A stretch of 64,000 nucleotides of DNA from Phycisphaeraceae bacterium (GCA_007693965.1 RECQ01000024.1:1-64000), one strand, 5' to 3'; shown: positions 6,803-16,646, numbered from the stretch's first letter. A program made the numbers and translations. The notes: generated by a model from the sequence alone, not told the origin.

Positions 6803-9175
6803 ATGCAGGTGACACGACGACTCGCGATGGCCGCCACTCGGCGATGGTTCCTGCGCGAGCTGCTGGGGCGGCTCGGGCCGTGGCTGTCGATCGGCTTGGG
6901 CGTGGGGTTGATCCTGGCGCTGGCGGATCGGTTGTTCGGCCCGGGGCTTCCGGGGTGGTTGCTGGTGGCGCCGCCGGCGCTGGCGGGGGTGGTGATTGCG
7001 ATCGCCGGGGCGTGGCGGGCGCGTCGGGGGCCGGTGTCGGCGCTGGGCGAGGTTGATCTTGCGATGGGGCTGCGGGACCGGTTGTCGTCGGCGTATGCGC
7101 TCAGTGAGACGGCGCCGGACGATCCCTTCGTCGCGTACGCCTCGGACGATGCGGAGCGGGCGGCGGGGGATGTGCGCCTGCGGCGCGCGATGCCGATCCG
7201 GCTGGGTGAATCGTGGTGGGTGTGGCCAGTGCTCGGCGCGATGGCGGTGGCGACGGCGATGTTCATGCCGGTGATGCGCATCGGATGGGACACGGAGGCG
7301 ATCGCCGAGGCCGAGGAGCGTGATCGCGAGGTGACCGAGGCGTCGCGCCAGATTGAGGAGACGAAGGAGAAAATCGAGCAGCGCCTGGCGGAGACGTTCG
7401 GCGATCCGCGGCGCGAGGAGCAGTTGCAGCGTCTTGAGGACATCCGGCGCCAGCTCGAAGAAGGCCGGAGCGATCCGGACTCCGCTCGCTCCACCGCCGC
7501 CGGCGCTCTTGATGAGCTGGCCAGCGATCTTGAGCGTGAGTCGGAGGACTCCGAACGCCGCTTCGATGCGCTCTCGGAGCGATTCTCCGGGCTCGATCGT
7601 CCGAGGCCGGAGTCGCCTGCTTCGCCGCTGGCCGATGCGCTTCGTGGCGGCGATGAGCAGGCCGCCCGCGAGGCGATCGAGCAGATGCAGCGCGAGCTGG
7701 AGCAGATGGATGAAGAGGATCGCCGGCGCCTCGCCGAGGAGCTGGAGCAGCTCGCCGAGCGGCTGGAAGCGCAGGACGACCAGGCGCGCCGTGAAGAGGA
7801 TCGGCGCAGGGAGCAACTGCTCGACCAGGGCATGACGCAGGAGGAAGCGGATCGCCTGCTCGAAGAGACCAACCGCGACGCCATCCGCGATGCGCTGCGC
7901 GACCAGGGCATGGACGAAGAAGCGGCGGAGCGGCTGGCGGATCGGCTTGCCGATCAGAACCGGCGCCGCCAGGCGGAAGAGCAGGCCGAGCGGGACGCCC
8001 GCGACATGGCCGATGCGCTCCGCGACGCCGCCGAGGAGATGCGCGAGCAGGAGCCACCCCGGCCCGAACCGGAACCCGAGCCAGAACCCGAGCCGACGTC
8101 CGACGATGAGCCGCGGCGACCGGATGAGCCGGGTGACGATCCTGAACAACGACCAGGCGACGACGAGGACACGACCGAGGACACGGAAGATCGCCCCGCT
8201 GATGAGCCCGGCGATTCAGAAGCTGGCGACGAGCGCGACCCGTCGCGCACCGAGCCGTCGGAAGAACCTTCTGAAGACACGGGCGACGAAGACCGTGAGC
8301 GCCCCACGCCCGATCCGAACGGCGAAGGCGAAGCGGAGGGACAGGAAGAGCGGCCGCAGGAACAAACGGATGAACAGCCCGGCGAACGTCCGGAGGAGCG
8401 CGAGGGTGAGGAGGCCGATCCGGCGCCGCCCGGTGAGCGCACGGAGGAGGCCGAGCGCAAGGCGGAGGCCGGGGAAGAGGACCCCGACGGCGAGCAGCGT
8501 CCGTCTCCCGGTGAGTCATCCGGCGACCAGGAGTTCGAGCAGGAGCAGGACGTCGGCGAGGGCGAGCCTGATGGTGAAGGACGCGAAGACGGCGTGGGAG
8601 AGGGCGAAGCGGAAGGCGAGCGCGCTGCTGAAGATCAGGACGGAGCGACCGGGGAAGATGGCCGCACCGGCCGCGGCCTGGACCGTGTGCGCGACAAGAT
8701 CGAGGAGCTGGAGCGCGAGCGCGATCGCCTGAAGAGGAATCGCGAAGACGCCCAGGGCGTGCGCGAGGAAGCGCAGCGCCTCATGGAGCAGATGAGCCCG
8801 GAGGAGCAGGAGCGTCTGCGGCGGTGGCGTGAGCAGATGGCGCAGGAACAGGGCGAAATGCCCGAGCCGGCGCCCAGGCCGCGCGACCGCGAAGCCGACC
8901 GGCCCGAGACGGTCGACCTGCGCCGCCCCGATGGCCCCGGCGACGATGAGCGCGTGATCGCTGAGTGGTTCTCAGATGAGGAGGCGCCGGAGGATGGCCC
9001 GGTGAGCCGGCGCGATCCTTCCGAATTGCTGCGCGAGGCGGCGGAAGCGGCGGAGCGAGCCGTGGAGGATCAGCCGTTGCATCCGCGCTACCGCGATCTG
9101 ATCCGCCGGTATTACAGAAGGCTCCCGGATATCACGCCTCCGCCGCCCCCGCCTCCGGGCGATGACGGCGAATGA
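6803..9175 (+). CDS. Large membrane-anchored acidic coiled-coil protein (DUF4175-like)
   Basis: A 790-residue protein. Residues ~15-75 contain two hydrophobic segments (WLSIGLGVGLILALADRLF; WLLVAPPALAGVVIAIAGAW), followed by a conserved-looking ALGEVDLAMGLRDRLSSAYAL block and a third hydrophobic segment (WVWPVLGAMAVATAMFM). From ~170 to ~420 it is a heptad-like coiled coil rich in Glu, Arg and Gln. From ~420 to ~620 it is low complexity, full of E/P/D/G runs such as EPEPEPEPEPTSDDEPRRPD. A second coiled coil follows, then a proline-rich tail. The layout resembles DUF4175-type proteins often found near MoxR/BatA systems, but no such genes are adjacent here. The function is unknown. The many charged repeats produce long shadow frames on the other strand. 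Confidence 0.7.
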   Translation: MQVTRRLAMAATRRWFLRELLGRLGPWLSIGLGVGLILALADRLFGPGLPGWLLVAPPALAGVVIAIAGAWRARRGPVSALGEVDLAMGLRDRLSSAYALSETAPDDPFVAYASDDAERAAGDVRLRRAMPIRLGESWWVWPVLGAMAVATAMFMPVMRIGWDTEAIAEAEERDREVTEASRQIEETKEKIEQRLAETFGDPRREEQLQRLEDIRRQLEEGRSDPDSARSTAAGALDELASDLERESEDSERRFDALSERFSGLDRPRPESPASPLADALRGGDEQAAREAIEQMQRELEQMDEEDRRRLAEELEQLAERLEAQDDQARREEDRRREQLLDQGMTQEEADRLLEETNRDAIRDALRDQGMDEEAAERLADRLADQNRRRQAEEQAERDARDMADALRDAAEEMREQEPPRPEPEPEPEPEPTSDDEPRRPDEPGDDPEQRPGDDEDTTEDTEDRPADEPGDSEAGDERDPSRTEPSEEPSEDTGDEDRERPTPDPNGEGEAEGQEERPQEQTDEQPGERPEEREGEEADPAPPGERTEEAERKAEAGEEDPDGEQRPSPGESSGDQEFEQEQDVGEGEPDGEGREDGVGEGEAEGERAAEDQDGATGEDGRTGRGLDRVRDKIEELERERDRLKRNREDAQGVREEAQRLMEQMSPEEQERLRRWREQMAQEQGEMPEPAPRPRDREADRPETVDLRRPDGPGDDERVIAEWFSDEEAPEDGPVSRRDPSELLREAAEAAERAVEDQPLHPRYRDLIRRYYRRLPDITPPPPPPPGDDGE

Positions 9176-9205
9176 CGCAGACGGTCTTCTCCTTGTTTTC
9201 CATGT

Positions 9206-10951
9206 TCAATCGTTCGCGCCGACAGCGCGTCCCGCGTCCTTGATGGCGATGTCGCTGCGCGATCGCAGTTGGCGCTCCACTTCACCGCGGGAGGCGGCGC
9301 CGGTGAGCACGAGGATGCGCTCCGGAGCGCCCTCGGCGATCATCCGATCCAGGGCGCGGTGGATGCGGGCCACATCGCGCTCGATCATGGCGGGCCGCGA
9401 CGCCGGGCCGAGATCGCGATCGAAGAAGCGGTCGGACGATGCGTGGCCATCGCGCACGGCGCGGTCGTAGGCATCGCTGTGGATCACGCGCGGGTCGTCG
9501 GGTGCGCCGAGGGCGTCGATGCGGCGGTTCATCTCTGAGAAATCTTCCTGCCGCGCCCGCCACTCGGGCGCCCGATCGGGGTCGGACGCGATCGCCGCCA
9601 GTTGCGCATGGCGATGGGCGCCGATCTCGGCGGTCCATGATGAATACGGTGTGACGCCGAAGCCCAGCTCATCCATCAGTGGAAAGACGACGCGTGTGTA
9701 TTCCGGGAGGCGGGAGACGCGGGGGTCGGCGATCGCGCGTCCGGCGCGGTGGTCGCGCAGCGCGTGCTCGTGGCGGGCAGGGGGGATCTCGACGAGGACA
9801 TGGCCGGGGTTGAAGTCGCGGACAGCGCGGCGCAGGACGTCGACGCCGTAGCGTTCGCTCGTGATGTGGGCGCCGTGCAGGGCGCCGAGGATGAGGACTT
9901 CCGGGCGCATCGTCGGCGTCGTCGGCGTCGGGCGTTCGATGCGCACCACCGCGACGGTGTTGTCGCCCTCGCAGGAGATGAAAATGCGCTCGCCGTCGGG
10001 GTGGGGGCGGACGACCACGGGGCGCTTCCCGATGCGCAGGCGGCCCACGACGGCGCGTGCATCGAGGTCGAGAATGGAGATGGTGTCGGCCTCGGCGTTG
10101 GCGATGACCGCGTAGTCGGGGCCGGTCGCGGCGGGGGGCCTCGGAATCATGGCGATGGAGAAGGGGCGCGGTCCGACATCTTCGCGGATGATCGCGGTGG
10201 TTTCGAAGGTCGCGGTGTTGACGAGGTGGAGCTCGTTCGACCCGCCGCAGACGACGATGCAGTGCGCATCGTCGGGCGTGATGGCGGCGCCTTCGGGCTG
10301 GGCGCCGACGCCGACGCGGGCGCGGACGCTTCCGCTGAGCGTGTCGATGACGACGAGGTGGTTGTCGTCGCGCGCCGGGACGAAGAGGAGGACGCCGTCC
10401 GAGGTGAAGTCGGCGGGGTAGGGGCGGGCGCCGATGCGCCAGGAGCGTCCGGGGCGGCCGGTGTCGGCGTCGATCTCGACGACCGATCCGTCGAACTCGC
10501 AGACGAGGGCGCGACGTCCGGCGACGGCGCGGGAGAAGAGCGTCGGGCCGCGGCCGACGGCGCTGCTGTTGATGGCGCGATCTCCGGCGCGGGGGCGCAC
10601 GCGGGCGAGCTTGTTCTCGCGGAACTGGGTGATGATGAGGGCGCCGTCGCGGGCGAAGTAGAGGTCGAGTGGCGAGGCGCCGCCGTCGAGGCGATTGATG
10701 ACTTCGCCGGTTTCGATGTCGATGACGGCGACGGCGTCCGCCGCGGCGCAGGCGACGTAGGCGCGGTCGGCGCCGGGGCTGAACGCGACGCCGTGGGGGC
10801 CGGCGGGCGTGGGGATGAGGCGCTCGAGGCGGAATGTGGCGTGTTCGAGCTCGAGGGTTTCGGGTGGCGAAGCGGCGGCATGAGCGCTTGCGAGCGCGGC
10901 CACGGCGGCGGCTGTTCGCCAGAGCCGGGATGACCTTGCTGTTGCGGCCAT
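9206..10951 (-). CDS. Exported YVTN beta-propeller fused to a TraB/ChaN-like domain
   Basis: I chose the ATG at 10951, giving 581 residues, because MAATARSSRLWRTAAAVAAL followed by ASAHAAA is a signal peptide; the longer frame adds a poorly structured leader. Residues ~35-345 form a YVTN-type propeller with repeated units like GPHGVAFSPGADRAYVACAA, AVAVIDIETGEVINRL and EGAAITPDDAHCIVVCGGSN. After a PTPTTPTM linker, residues ~348-581 begin MRPEVLILGALHGAHITSE and contain a GHVLVEIPPARHEHAL segment, recalling the TraB/GumN/ChaN metallo-hydrolase-like group. Both halves may once have been separate genes, since the linker contains a Met. The activity is unknown; it is probably periplasmic or extracellular. 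Confidence 0.68.
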   Translation of the reverse strand: MAATARSSRLWRTAAAVAALASAHAAASPPETLELEHATFRLERLIPTPAGPHGVAFSPGADRAYVACAAADAVAVIDIETGEVINRLDGGASPLDLYFARDGALIITQFRENKLARVRPRAGDRAINSSAVGRGPTLFSRAVAGRRALVCEFDGSVVEIDADTGRPGRSWRIGARPYPADFTSDGVLLFVPARDDNHLVVIDTLSGSVRARVGVGAQPEGAAITPDDAHCIVVCGGSNELHLVNTATFETTAIIREDVGPRPFSIAMIPRPPAATGPDYAVIANAEADTISILDLDARAVVGRLRIGKRPVVVRPHPDGERIFISCEGDNTVAVVRIERPTPTTPTMRPEVLILGALHGAHITSERYGVDVLRRAVRDFNPGHVLVEIPPARHEHALRDHRAGRAIADPRVSRLPEYTRVVFPLMDELGFGVTPYSSWTAEIGAHRHAQLAAIASDPDRAPEWRARQEDFSEMNRRIDALGAPDDPRVIHSDAYDRAVRDGHASSDRFFDRDLGPASRPAMIERDVARIHRALDRMIAEGAPERILVLTGAASRGEVERQLRSRSDIAIKDAGRAVGAND

Positions 10952-10969
10952 GGGTGTGGTGTGCCTGCT

Positions 10970-11190
10970 TGAACGCAGTGGTCGCGGAGGGAGGGGGAGA
11001 ACGCGGAGTGAGAGGGAGGAAGACGAGGGAAACGGAGTCGGAGAAGTAAGAGTGGCTTTCGAATGCGTAGCGCACACGAGAACTGGCGGCGCTGCACCGA
11101 TGTCAAAATCACGACACTCTCTTTTTTCTGACTCCGTTTCCCTCCGTCTTCCGCTGTGTTCCTCCGCGTTCCTCCGACTGCTCCGCGCCG
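10970..11190. repeat. Dispersed palindromic intergenic repeat, copy 1
   Basis: The left arm has AACGCGGAGTGAGAGGGAGG and ACGGAGTCGGAGAAG. The right arm has TGACTCCGTTTCCCTCCGTC and CCTCCGCGTTCCTCCG, roughly the reverse complement, around a diverged centre. Two better preserved relatives lie at 17331-17513 and 18475-18658. It fills the gap between two minus-strand genes. Confidence 0.65.
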
Positions 11191-11200
11191 GTTCAAACCG

Positions 11201-13630
11201 TCAGGGGCCGAGCATCTGGGGGTAGATGATGATCCGGTCGTGGACGACGAGGGTAAGGTCGTTGGCGCCGTTTCCGGTGAGATCTTCGATGATGATCTGC
11301 GATGGTTCGAACTGCCGAGTGTCGCCGGCGGTGAAGAGGCGCGACTGAAAGACCTGGAACTCGATCGCCTCGTGGATGCGGCGCTGCTCGGAGAAGGTGA
11401 GGATCTGGCACATCTGCTCGCGGGCGTCGAGGATCACCACGTCGGTGAAGCCGTCGCCATTCACATCGCCCGCAGCCATTTCGTGCTCGAGGCGATCATC
11501 GCGGTCGGAGCGCCAGGCGCCGAACGATTCGAGAGCCGCCCGCTCGCCTGCGAGTCGCACCACGCCGAAGCCGGTGTCGCCGATGACGAGCAGCCCGGGT
11601 TCGCCATCGCCGGCGAAGGCGCCGGCGTGCACAGCGCTGACCGTGACGCCCGGCAGCCGCAACGTGTCGACGATGCGCCATTCCGGCGCGCCGTGGCGCG
11701 GTCCATCCGGCGACATCAGGACGATGCGGCCGTTGGCGCGGTCGGTCGCGACGATGGTCGGGCCGAGGCCGATGCGCTCGGCGTAGCGCTGCTGCATGAT
11801 GGCGAGCGCGGCGAACTCGGTCGAGGCGTCGGGCATGGTGATCTGCTCGACGACGCGCCAGCCGGCGACGGGGTCGAAGCGGCAGGCGCGCACGAAGTTG
11901 CGGTGCGCGATCAGCAGCTCCTTCTCACCATCGCCGGTCATGTCGAAGAGCGCCGTGTTGTTCGGGCCCGCGGCCTGGACGAGTCCGAACTGTCCCATGG
12001 TGCGCTCGGTGAGCACATCAATCGGCGCCCCCTCGCTGTCGAGGCGAACGACGACCATCGGCTCACCCGGCGTGAAGAGGAGCAGATCCATGGCGCCGTC
12101 GTGATCGATGTCGGCGGGGAGAATCGACTGAGGAGGGCGGCGCACACCTTCAAGGGCGATCGTCACCGGTTCGCGCCCGTCGGGGCGGTGCAGTTCAAGG
12201 GTGTGATCGCGCCGATCGCGCACAACGATGGCGACGGCGGGGCCGTCGGTCAGGGCGACGTGGCTCATGGCGACGGGCGTGGCGCCGCCGGTGGCGAGGG
12301 GGATGGGCTGGGGGAATTCGAGGCGGTTGGTCCGGGGATCGAACGCGCTGACGCCGACGGTCTTCTCTTCTTCGCTGAGGACGAAGACGCTGGGGCGATC
12401 GGAATCCCACGGGCCGGTGGAGATGGTCTTGGGTTCGCGGAAGGCGCTGAAATTTTCAACAGCGCCGAATTCGGAGCGGCGCGCCTGCCGGCGCATCTGG
12501 ATGCGGTTGGAGGCGGGGTCGGTGGTGAGCAGTTCGAGTGAACCGTTGCCGGTGAGATCGGTCATGGCGACGGAGCGATCGCCGGTGGCGCCGGAGAATG
12601 CATACATCTCGGCCTGTGCTTCGCGCTCCGATCCCGTCGCCGATGCGGCGCGCTGCCCGATCGGCTCTGTCGAAAGGTCGTAGAAAACGATGCGGCGCGA
12701 GGCGCGCTCGATGACGCCGATGGACGCGGCGTCGCGTTCGGCGAAGCGGACGGGGATGACTTCGCGGAGCGCTGGTGACTCAAATCGCAGCTCGGGGCCG
12801 AGGGCGCCGAGCTTGAGATTCTCCCGGTTCGAACCCTGCAACTCTCCCTGCGTGTAATTGTGTTGAATCCACAGCCGCAGCGGCGCCGAGTTCTCGGGGA
12901 TGACGGCGAGGATGTCCGTCAGCCCGTTGCCGTTGAAATCTTCGACGTGGAAGAACGAGATCTGTTCATTGGCGGCGCCGGCGCCGAGCTCGACGGGGTC
13001 GCCGAGGACGCCGCTTTCTGAGATCGGGAAGACATGAATGCGTCCCCCGACCAGCGCGATGGCCTCAGGGCGATCGTCGCCGAGCACATCGGCGACGGCG
13101 AACCCTTCGCGCGTCGGCGTCAGTTCGCGCACGCGCCGGCGCGAGGCGATCTCGAACTCCAGCGGCGCGTGCTGGCGCAGCGTGACGATTTCCGCGGGCA
13201 GGCCGGCGTAGAGGATGTCCATGCGGCCATCGCCATCGAAGTCGTGCGCGGCGAGGCCGCCGACGCGGTGGGAGACGCTGACATCGTGGCGATCGAACCA
13301 GGGGTTCGGCGCCAGCTCGTTGATGCGTCGGCCCCGTTCGAGTTCGGATTCGGTGCGGGGCGTGGAGCGCTGGATGTAGAGCTCGATGCGGCTCTTGCGG
13401 TTGTTCACGACGGCGAGATCGATCAGGCCGTCGCCGTCGAAGTCCGCGGCGATGGCGGGGCCGGCGCCGGGATCGATGACGAGCATGCGCGGCGGGTCGA
13501 AGCCGAAGTGGCGGGCGAGGGCGGTCTCGGGCTGGGCCGTCGAGACAGGCGCCGTGGCGAGAAGGGTGGCTCCCGAGAGTCCTGCGAGCAGGCGTCGGGC
13601 GTGGTGGTGTCCTCTAAATCGCTGCATCAT
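11201..13630 (-). CDS. Large secreted FG-GAP/VCBS-repeat protein
   Basis: An 809-residue exported protein. The ATG at 13630 is supported by a GGAGGAATTC sequence directly upstream. A basic N-terminus (MMQRFRGHHHARRLLAGLSG) and a hydrophobic segment ending in VSTAQPE form the signal. The body holds many calcium-binding-like FG-GAP/VCBS units spread along its length: IAADFDGDGLIDLAVV, AAHDFDGDGRMDILYA, HVEDFNGNGLTDILAV, DLTGNGSLELLTT, PADIDHDGAMDLLLF, DMTGDGEKELLIA, AAGDVNGDGFTDVVIL and IEDLTGNGANDLTLV. These build a beta-propeller like integrin alpha chains. It may bind polysaccharide or surfaces, but no catalytic domain is seen. Confidence 0.85.
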   Translation of the reverse strand: MMQRFRGHHHARRLLAGLSGATLLATAPVSTAQPETALARHFGFDPPRMLVIDPGAGPAIAADFDGDGLIDLAVVNNRKSRIELYIQRSTPRTESELERGRRINELAPNPWFDRHDVSVSHRVGGLAAHDFDGDGRMDILYAGLPAEIVTLRQHAPLEFEIASRRRVRELTPTREGFAVADVLGDDRPEAIALVGGRIHVFPISESGVLGDPVELGAGAANEQISFFHVEDFNGNGLTDILAVIPENSAPLRLWIQHNYTQGELQGSNRENLKLGALGPELRFESPALREVIPVRFAERDAASIGVIERASRRIVFYDLSTEPIGQRAASATGSEREAQAEMYAFSGATGDRSVAMTDLTGNGSLELLTTDPASNRIQMRRQARRSEFGAVENFSAFREPKTISTGPWDSDRPSVFVLSEEEKTVGVSAFDPRTNRLEFPQPIPLATGGATPVAMSHVALTDGPAVAIVVRDRRDHTLELHRPDGREPVTIALEGVRRPPQSILPADIDHDGAMDLLLFTPGEPMVVVRLDSEGAPIDVLTERTMGQFGLVQAAGPNNTALFDMTGDGEKELLIAHRNFVRACRFDPVAGWRVVEQITMPDASTEFAALAIMQQRYAERIGLGPTIVATDRANGRIVLMSPDGPRHGAPEWRIVDTLRLPGVTVSAVHAGAFAGDGEPGLLVIGDTGFGVVRLAGERAALESFGAWRSDRDDRLEHEMAAGDVNGDGFTDVVILDAREQMCQILTFSEQRRIHEAIEFQVFQSRLFTAGDTRQFEPSQIIIEDLTGNGANDLTLVVHDRIIIYPQMLGP

Positions 13631-13726
13631 GAATTCCTCCGGCTCTCGCCGCGGGCCGCGGCCGCCGCTACTGTAACCGGACGGGACGGCCTGCGATCAA
13701 AACCCACGACCTGGAGGGGGTTCTGC

Positions 13727-14713
13727 ATGGATCGAGTGATGAGAGGTGTGTTCGCCGCGCTGACGCTGGTGGTGGCGGGCGCCGGGACGGCGGCGGCGGA
13801 CGATGCGGCGCTGGATTCGATCACGCTCACCGACGGGCGCACCATAGCGGCGCCGATCCTCAAGGAGACGTCCGAGGCCCTGTGGCTGGACCTCGGCCAC
13901 GATGTGCTGCGCATCCCGCGGGATCGCATCGAGAGCATCGTCCGGGCCGATTTCGATGACGCCGATGCAGATGGAGCCGACGCGGGGGCGCTCTACCGCG
14001 TGAGCGCGGGTCTGGCCGAGCGCACGCCGCAGGATCTGGCCCGGCGGTTCGGCGAGGCGGTCATCAAGGTCTCGACGCCGAGCGGGCTGGGGTCGGGGTT
14101 CATCATTCATCCCGACGGCTACGCCATCACCAACGCGCACGTGATCCAGGGCGAGACGCGCATCCGCTGCACGGTGTATCAGCAGGGCGAGCTGGATTTC
14201 CGGCGGCGTCAGCTCGAGGACATCGAGATCATCGCGGTGAACAACCACCTGGACCTGGCGCTGCTCAAGATCACCCACCCCGAGGGCGAGGCGTTTCCGT
14301 ATGTGTATGTGCAGGGCGCCGAGGATCTGGCGTCGGGGCAGGAGGTCTTCGCCATCGGAGCGCCGCTGGGACTGGAGCGCACGCTGAGCCAGGGCGTGGT
14401 GGCGACGACGCAGCGGAACTTCGAGGGAATGACCTACATCCAGACGACGACGCAGATCAACCCCGGCAACTCGGGCGGGCCGCTCTTCAACTACCGCGGC
14501 GAGGTGATCGGCGTGACGAACATGAAGATCCCCTTCGGCGAGGGCCTCGGCTTTGCGATCCCAGCGCGGTACATGCGAGATTTCATCCGCAACCGCGAGG
14601 CCTTCGCCTACGACAAGGACAACCCCAACAGCGGGCACATCTACAACCCGGCGCCGGAGCGTGTCGAGTTCGACGAGCCCTCGATTCTGCGCGATGGTTC
14701 GAGCGGTTCGTGA
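13727..14713 (+). CDS. Exported HtrA/DegP-like trypsin-type serine protease without PDZ
   Basis: A 328-residue serine endopeptidase of the S1C type, expected in the periplasm for protein quality control. The ATG at 13727 follows a clear ctggaggggg site, and MDRVMRGVFAALTLVVAGAG is the signal peptide (cleavage near AAA-DD). The catalytic triad is visible: His138 in ITNAHVIQ, Asp176 in HLDLALL, Ser249 in INPGNSGGPL. Residues ~28-75 form an extra N-terminal segment (SITLTDGRTIAAPILKETSE) that looks like a small beta domain. The protein stops shortly after the protease domain, so no PDZ domain is present, unlike classical DegP. It precedes a large exported protein in the same direction, about 50 bp away. 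Confidence 0.88.
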   Translation: MDRVMRGVFAALTLVVAGAGTAAADDAALDSITLTDGRTIAAPILKETSEALWLDLGHDVLRIPRDRIESIVRADFDDADADGADAGALYRVSAGLAERTPQDLARRFGEAVIKVSTPSGLGSGFIIHPDGYAITNAHVIQGETRIRCTVYQQGELDFRRRQLEDIEIIAVNNHLDLALLKITHPEGEAFPYVYVQGAEDLASGQEVFAIGAPLGLERTLSQGVVATTQRNFEGMTYIQTTTQINPGNSGGPLFNYRGEVIGVTNMKIPFGEGLGFAIPARYMRDFIRNREAFAYDKDNPNSGHIYNPAPERVEFDEPSILRDGSSGS

Positions 14714-14763
14714 GCCGGATCCTTCCGCATCCATTTCACACGTGACGAGAGGTATCTTCAATC

Positions 14764-16617
14764 ATGGCACGCAACATGCTGATCGGGGCGGCCTTCGCCG
14801 CGGCCATTGCGATCGCGCCGGACGCCGGCGCCGAACGTCTCACCATCGCCGACTTCGCCCCGCCGGAGACGATGCTGCTCATCTCCATGAATGACTGGTC
14901 CGCATTGGAGGACGGCATGGAGCGATCCGGGCTGCGCGCCATGATGGACACACCGGAACTGCAGCGATGGCTCCGATACATGAGTGAAGAAGGCGACTTC
15001 GATTGGCGTAAGGCGATGGAGGACATCGGCGTCGACCCTGATGATGTCGGCTTTCCCGAGGGCATGGCGGGCGCCGCGGCGTGGTTCGATGTCGATCCTG
15101 ATCGGCGCCGCTTCGGCATTCGATGGATGGCGGTCGCCGAGTATGGCGATCAGGCGGCGATGATGGAGGAGATTGCGCTGGACATGATCGATCGAGCCGA
15201 GCGCGACGGGCGCCTGGAGCTCGATGAGACCGAAATCGCTGATGTGCGCATCCACACCATCGAGTTCGCCGAAATCGAAGAGGAAGCGAACGAGTGGGCT
15301 GACGAATGGCGCGACTGGGAAGGGCCCACGCCCTTCGTCGGCCGCGGCGGCATGCTCGATCCCAACCGATTTCACATGGCGCGCGTCGGCGGCAAGCTCA
15401 TCATGGCGGGCGACCTGGAGGCGATGGAGCGCGCCATCGACGCCGCCGGCGGCGAGCGGCTGCGGACCATCGCCGGGGAAGCCGCTTTCGGGGCGGCGGA
15501 CCGTTTGGTCGGCGACGCCCAGGCGTCATTGATGATCTTTGCGCCGCGACTTCTCGACATGATGACGCGGATGTATGAGGATGCGGGCGAGTTCGACATG
15601 ATCCGCTTCGTGTTCCCCACGCCGCCGGCGCCGCTCTTCGGAGCGCTCGGCCTCACCGACATCAACTCGGTCTCCTTCGGCGCCCGCCTCGGCGAAGGGG
15701 GACATGTGGGCGAAGTGACGATGTCGATGCTGACCTCGGGCAAGCAGGGCCTGCTGTCGCTGATGGACACCACGCCCGCGGCCCCGGCGCCGGCGCCCTT
15801 TATCGGCGCCGACGCCGCCAGCGTGAACGCCTTCCGCATCGACTTTCCCCGGATTCTCCAGGTCGTGCAGCGCGTGGTGGCGTCATTGCCCGCCGAGGAG
15901 CGCATGCAGGCGCAGGCGGGTGTCGGGATGGCGGCGGCGGCGGTCGAGCCGCTGCTGCGCAACATCGGGCCCGAGGTGTATGTCTGGAGCGTCATCCGGC
16001 GCCCCTTCGCGCATGACAGCCGGCGGATGATGTCCGCCGTGCGCCTTCGCGAGCCGCAGATCCTGACCGACCTGCTGGCGCAGTGGGGACCCATGATCGG
16101 CATGCAGGCCCGTGATTTCGACGGCCTGCAGATCTGGGAGAGCCAGGGCTTCGGCGGCCCCGGCATGGGAATGCCGGCGATCGGCGTCGGCGCGGGCCAT
16201 GCCTTCATCGGCATGCGCGATGGCGTCGAGGAGGCGCTGCGGGCCGCCGGCAGGCCCGATGCGCTGCGACTCGCCGATGAGGAGCGCGTCCGGCGCGCTC
16301 TGGGCGTTCTGGGCGATCGCAACGTGGCCTTCTCCTGGTCAGAGACGCGCCAGCGGATTGAGTATGCCATGTGGTCGGCGCGCAACGCCAGAGCCATCTT
16401 CCGCGAGCAGATGCGCGAGGTGATGGCCGACCTGGATCCCGAAGTCCGGGATGAAATGCTGGAAGACTGGGACGAGGCTTTCCGGGCCCAGGAGCAGATT
16501 GCCGAACAGTTGCCGTCGGCGGAGGTGTTCAGCCGCTTTCTCGGCGATGTTGTCAGCGAAGTCCGCCCGATGGACAACGGCTACATCTGGCGGACCATCA
16601 TGCTCAAGCCGGAGTGA
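14764..16617 (+). CDS. Large exported protein of unknown function
   Basis: A 617-residue protein with a signal peptide (MARNMLIGAAFAAAIAIAPD, cleavage near AGA-ER). The mature part begins RLTIADFAPPETMLLISMND, and a GGKLIMAGDLEAMERAIDA segment is followed much later by a similar GAGHAFIGMRDGVEEALRAA, suggesting two related halves. It is rich in Met and acidic residues and has no membrane anchor near the end. The pattern recalls the DUF3352-type exported proteins of planctomycetes, but I cannot confirm this. It follows the HtrA-like protease closely in the same direction, so the two may share a transcript. Confidence 0.72.
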   Translation: MARNMLIGAAFAAAIAIAPDAGAERLTIADFAPPETMLLISMNDWSALEDGMERSGLRAMMDTPELQRWLRYMSEEGDFDWRKAMEDIGVDPDDVGFPEGMAGAAAWFDVDPDRRRFGIRWMAVAEYGDQAAMMEEIALDMIDRAERDGRLELDETEIADVRIHTIEFAEIEEEANEWADEWRDWEGPTPFVGRGGMLDPNRFHMARVGGKLIMAGDLEAMERAIDAAGGERLRTIAGEAAFGAADRLVGDAQASLMIFAPRLLDMMTRMYEDAGEFDMIRFVFPTPPAPLFGALGLTDINSVSFGARLGEGGHVGEVTMSMLTSGKQGLLSLMDTTPAAPAPAPFIGADAASVNAFRIDFPRILQVVQRVVASLPAEERMQAQAGVGMAAAAVEPLLRNIGPEVYVWSVIRRPFAHDSRRMMSAVRLREPQILTDLLAQWGPMIGMQARDFDGLQIWESQGFGGPGMGMPAIGVGAGHAFIGMRDGVEEALRAAGRPDALRLADEERVRRALGVLGDRNVAFSWSETRQRIEYAMWSARNARAIFREQMREVMADLDPEVRDEMLEDWDEAFRAQEQIAEQLPSAEVFSRFLGDVVSEVRPMDNGYIWRTIMLKPE

Positions 16618-16646
16618 GAGACACCGGAGCGGAAGGCGGCGTGGGC

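Noticed and set aside
8041-8700. CRISPR-like periodicity in the acidic repeat region
   Set aside because: Repeats are short, irregular and in frame with an E/P-rich linker; there is no constant repeat with unique spacers.
13034-13726. In-frame upstream extension of the HtrA-like protease
   Set aside because: It lies opposite the FG-GAP gene, and a ribosome binding site and signal peptide are found at 13727.
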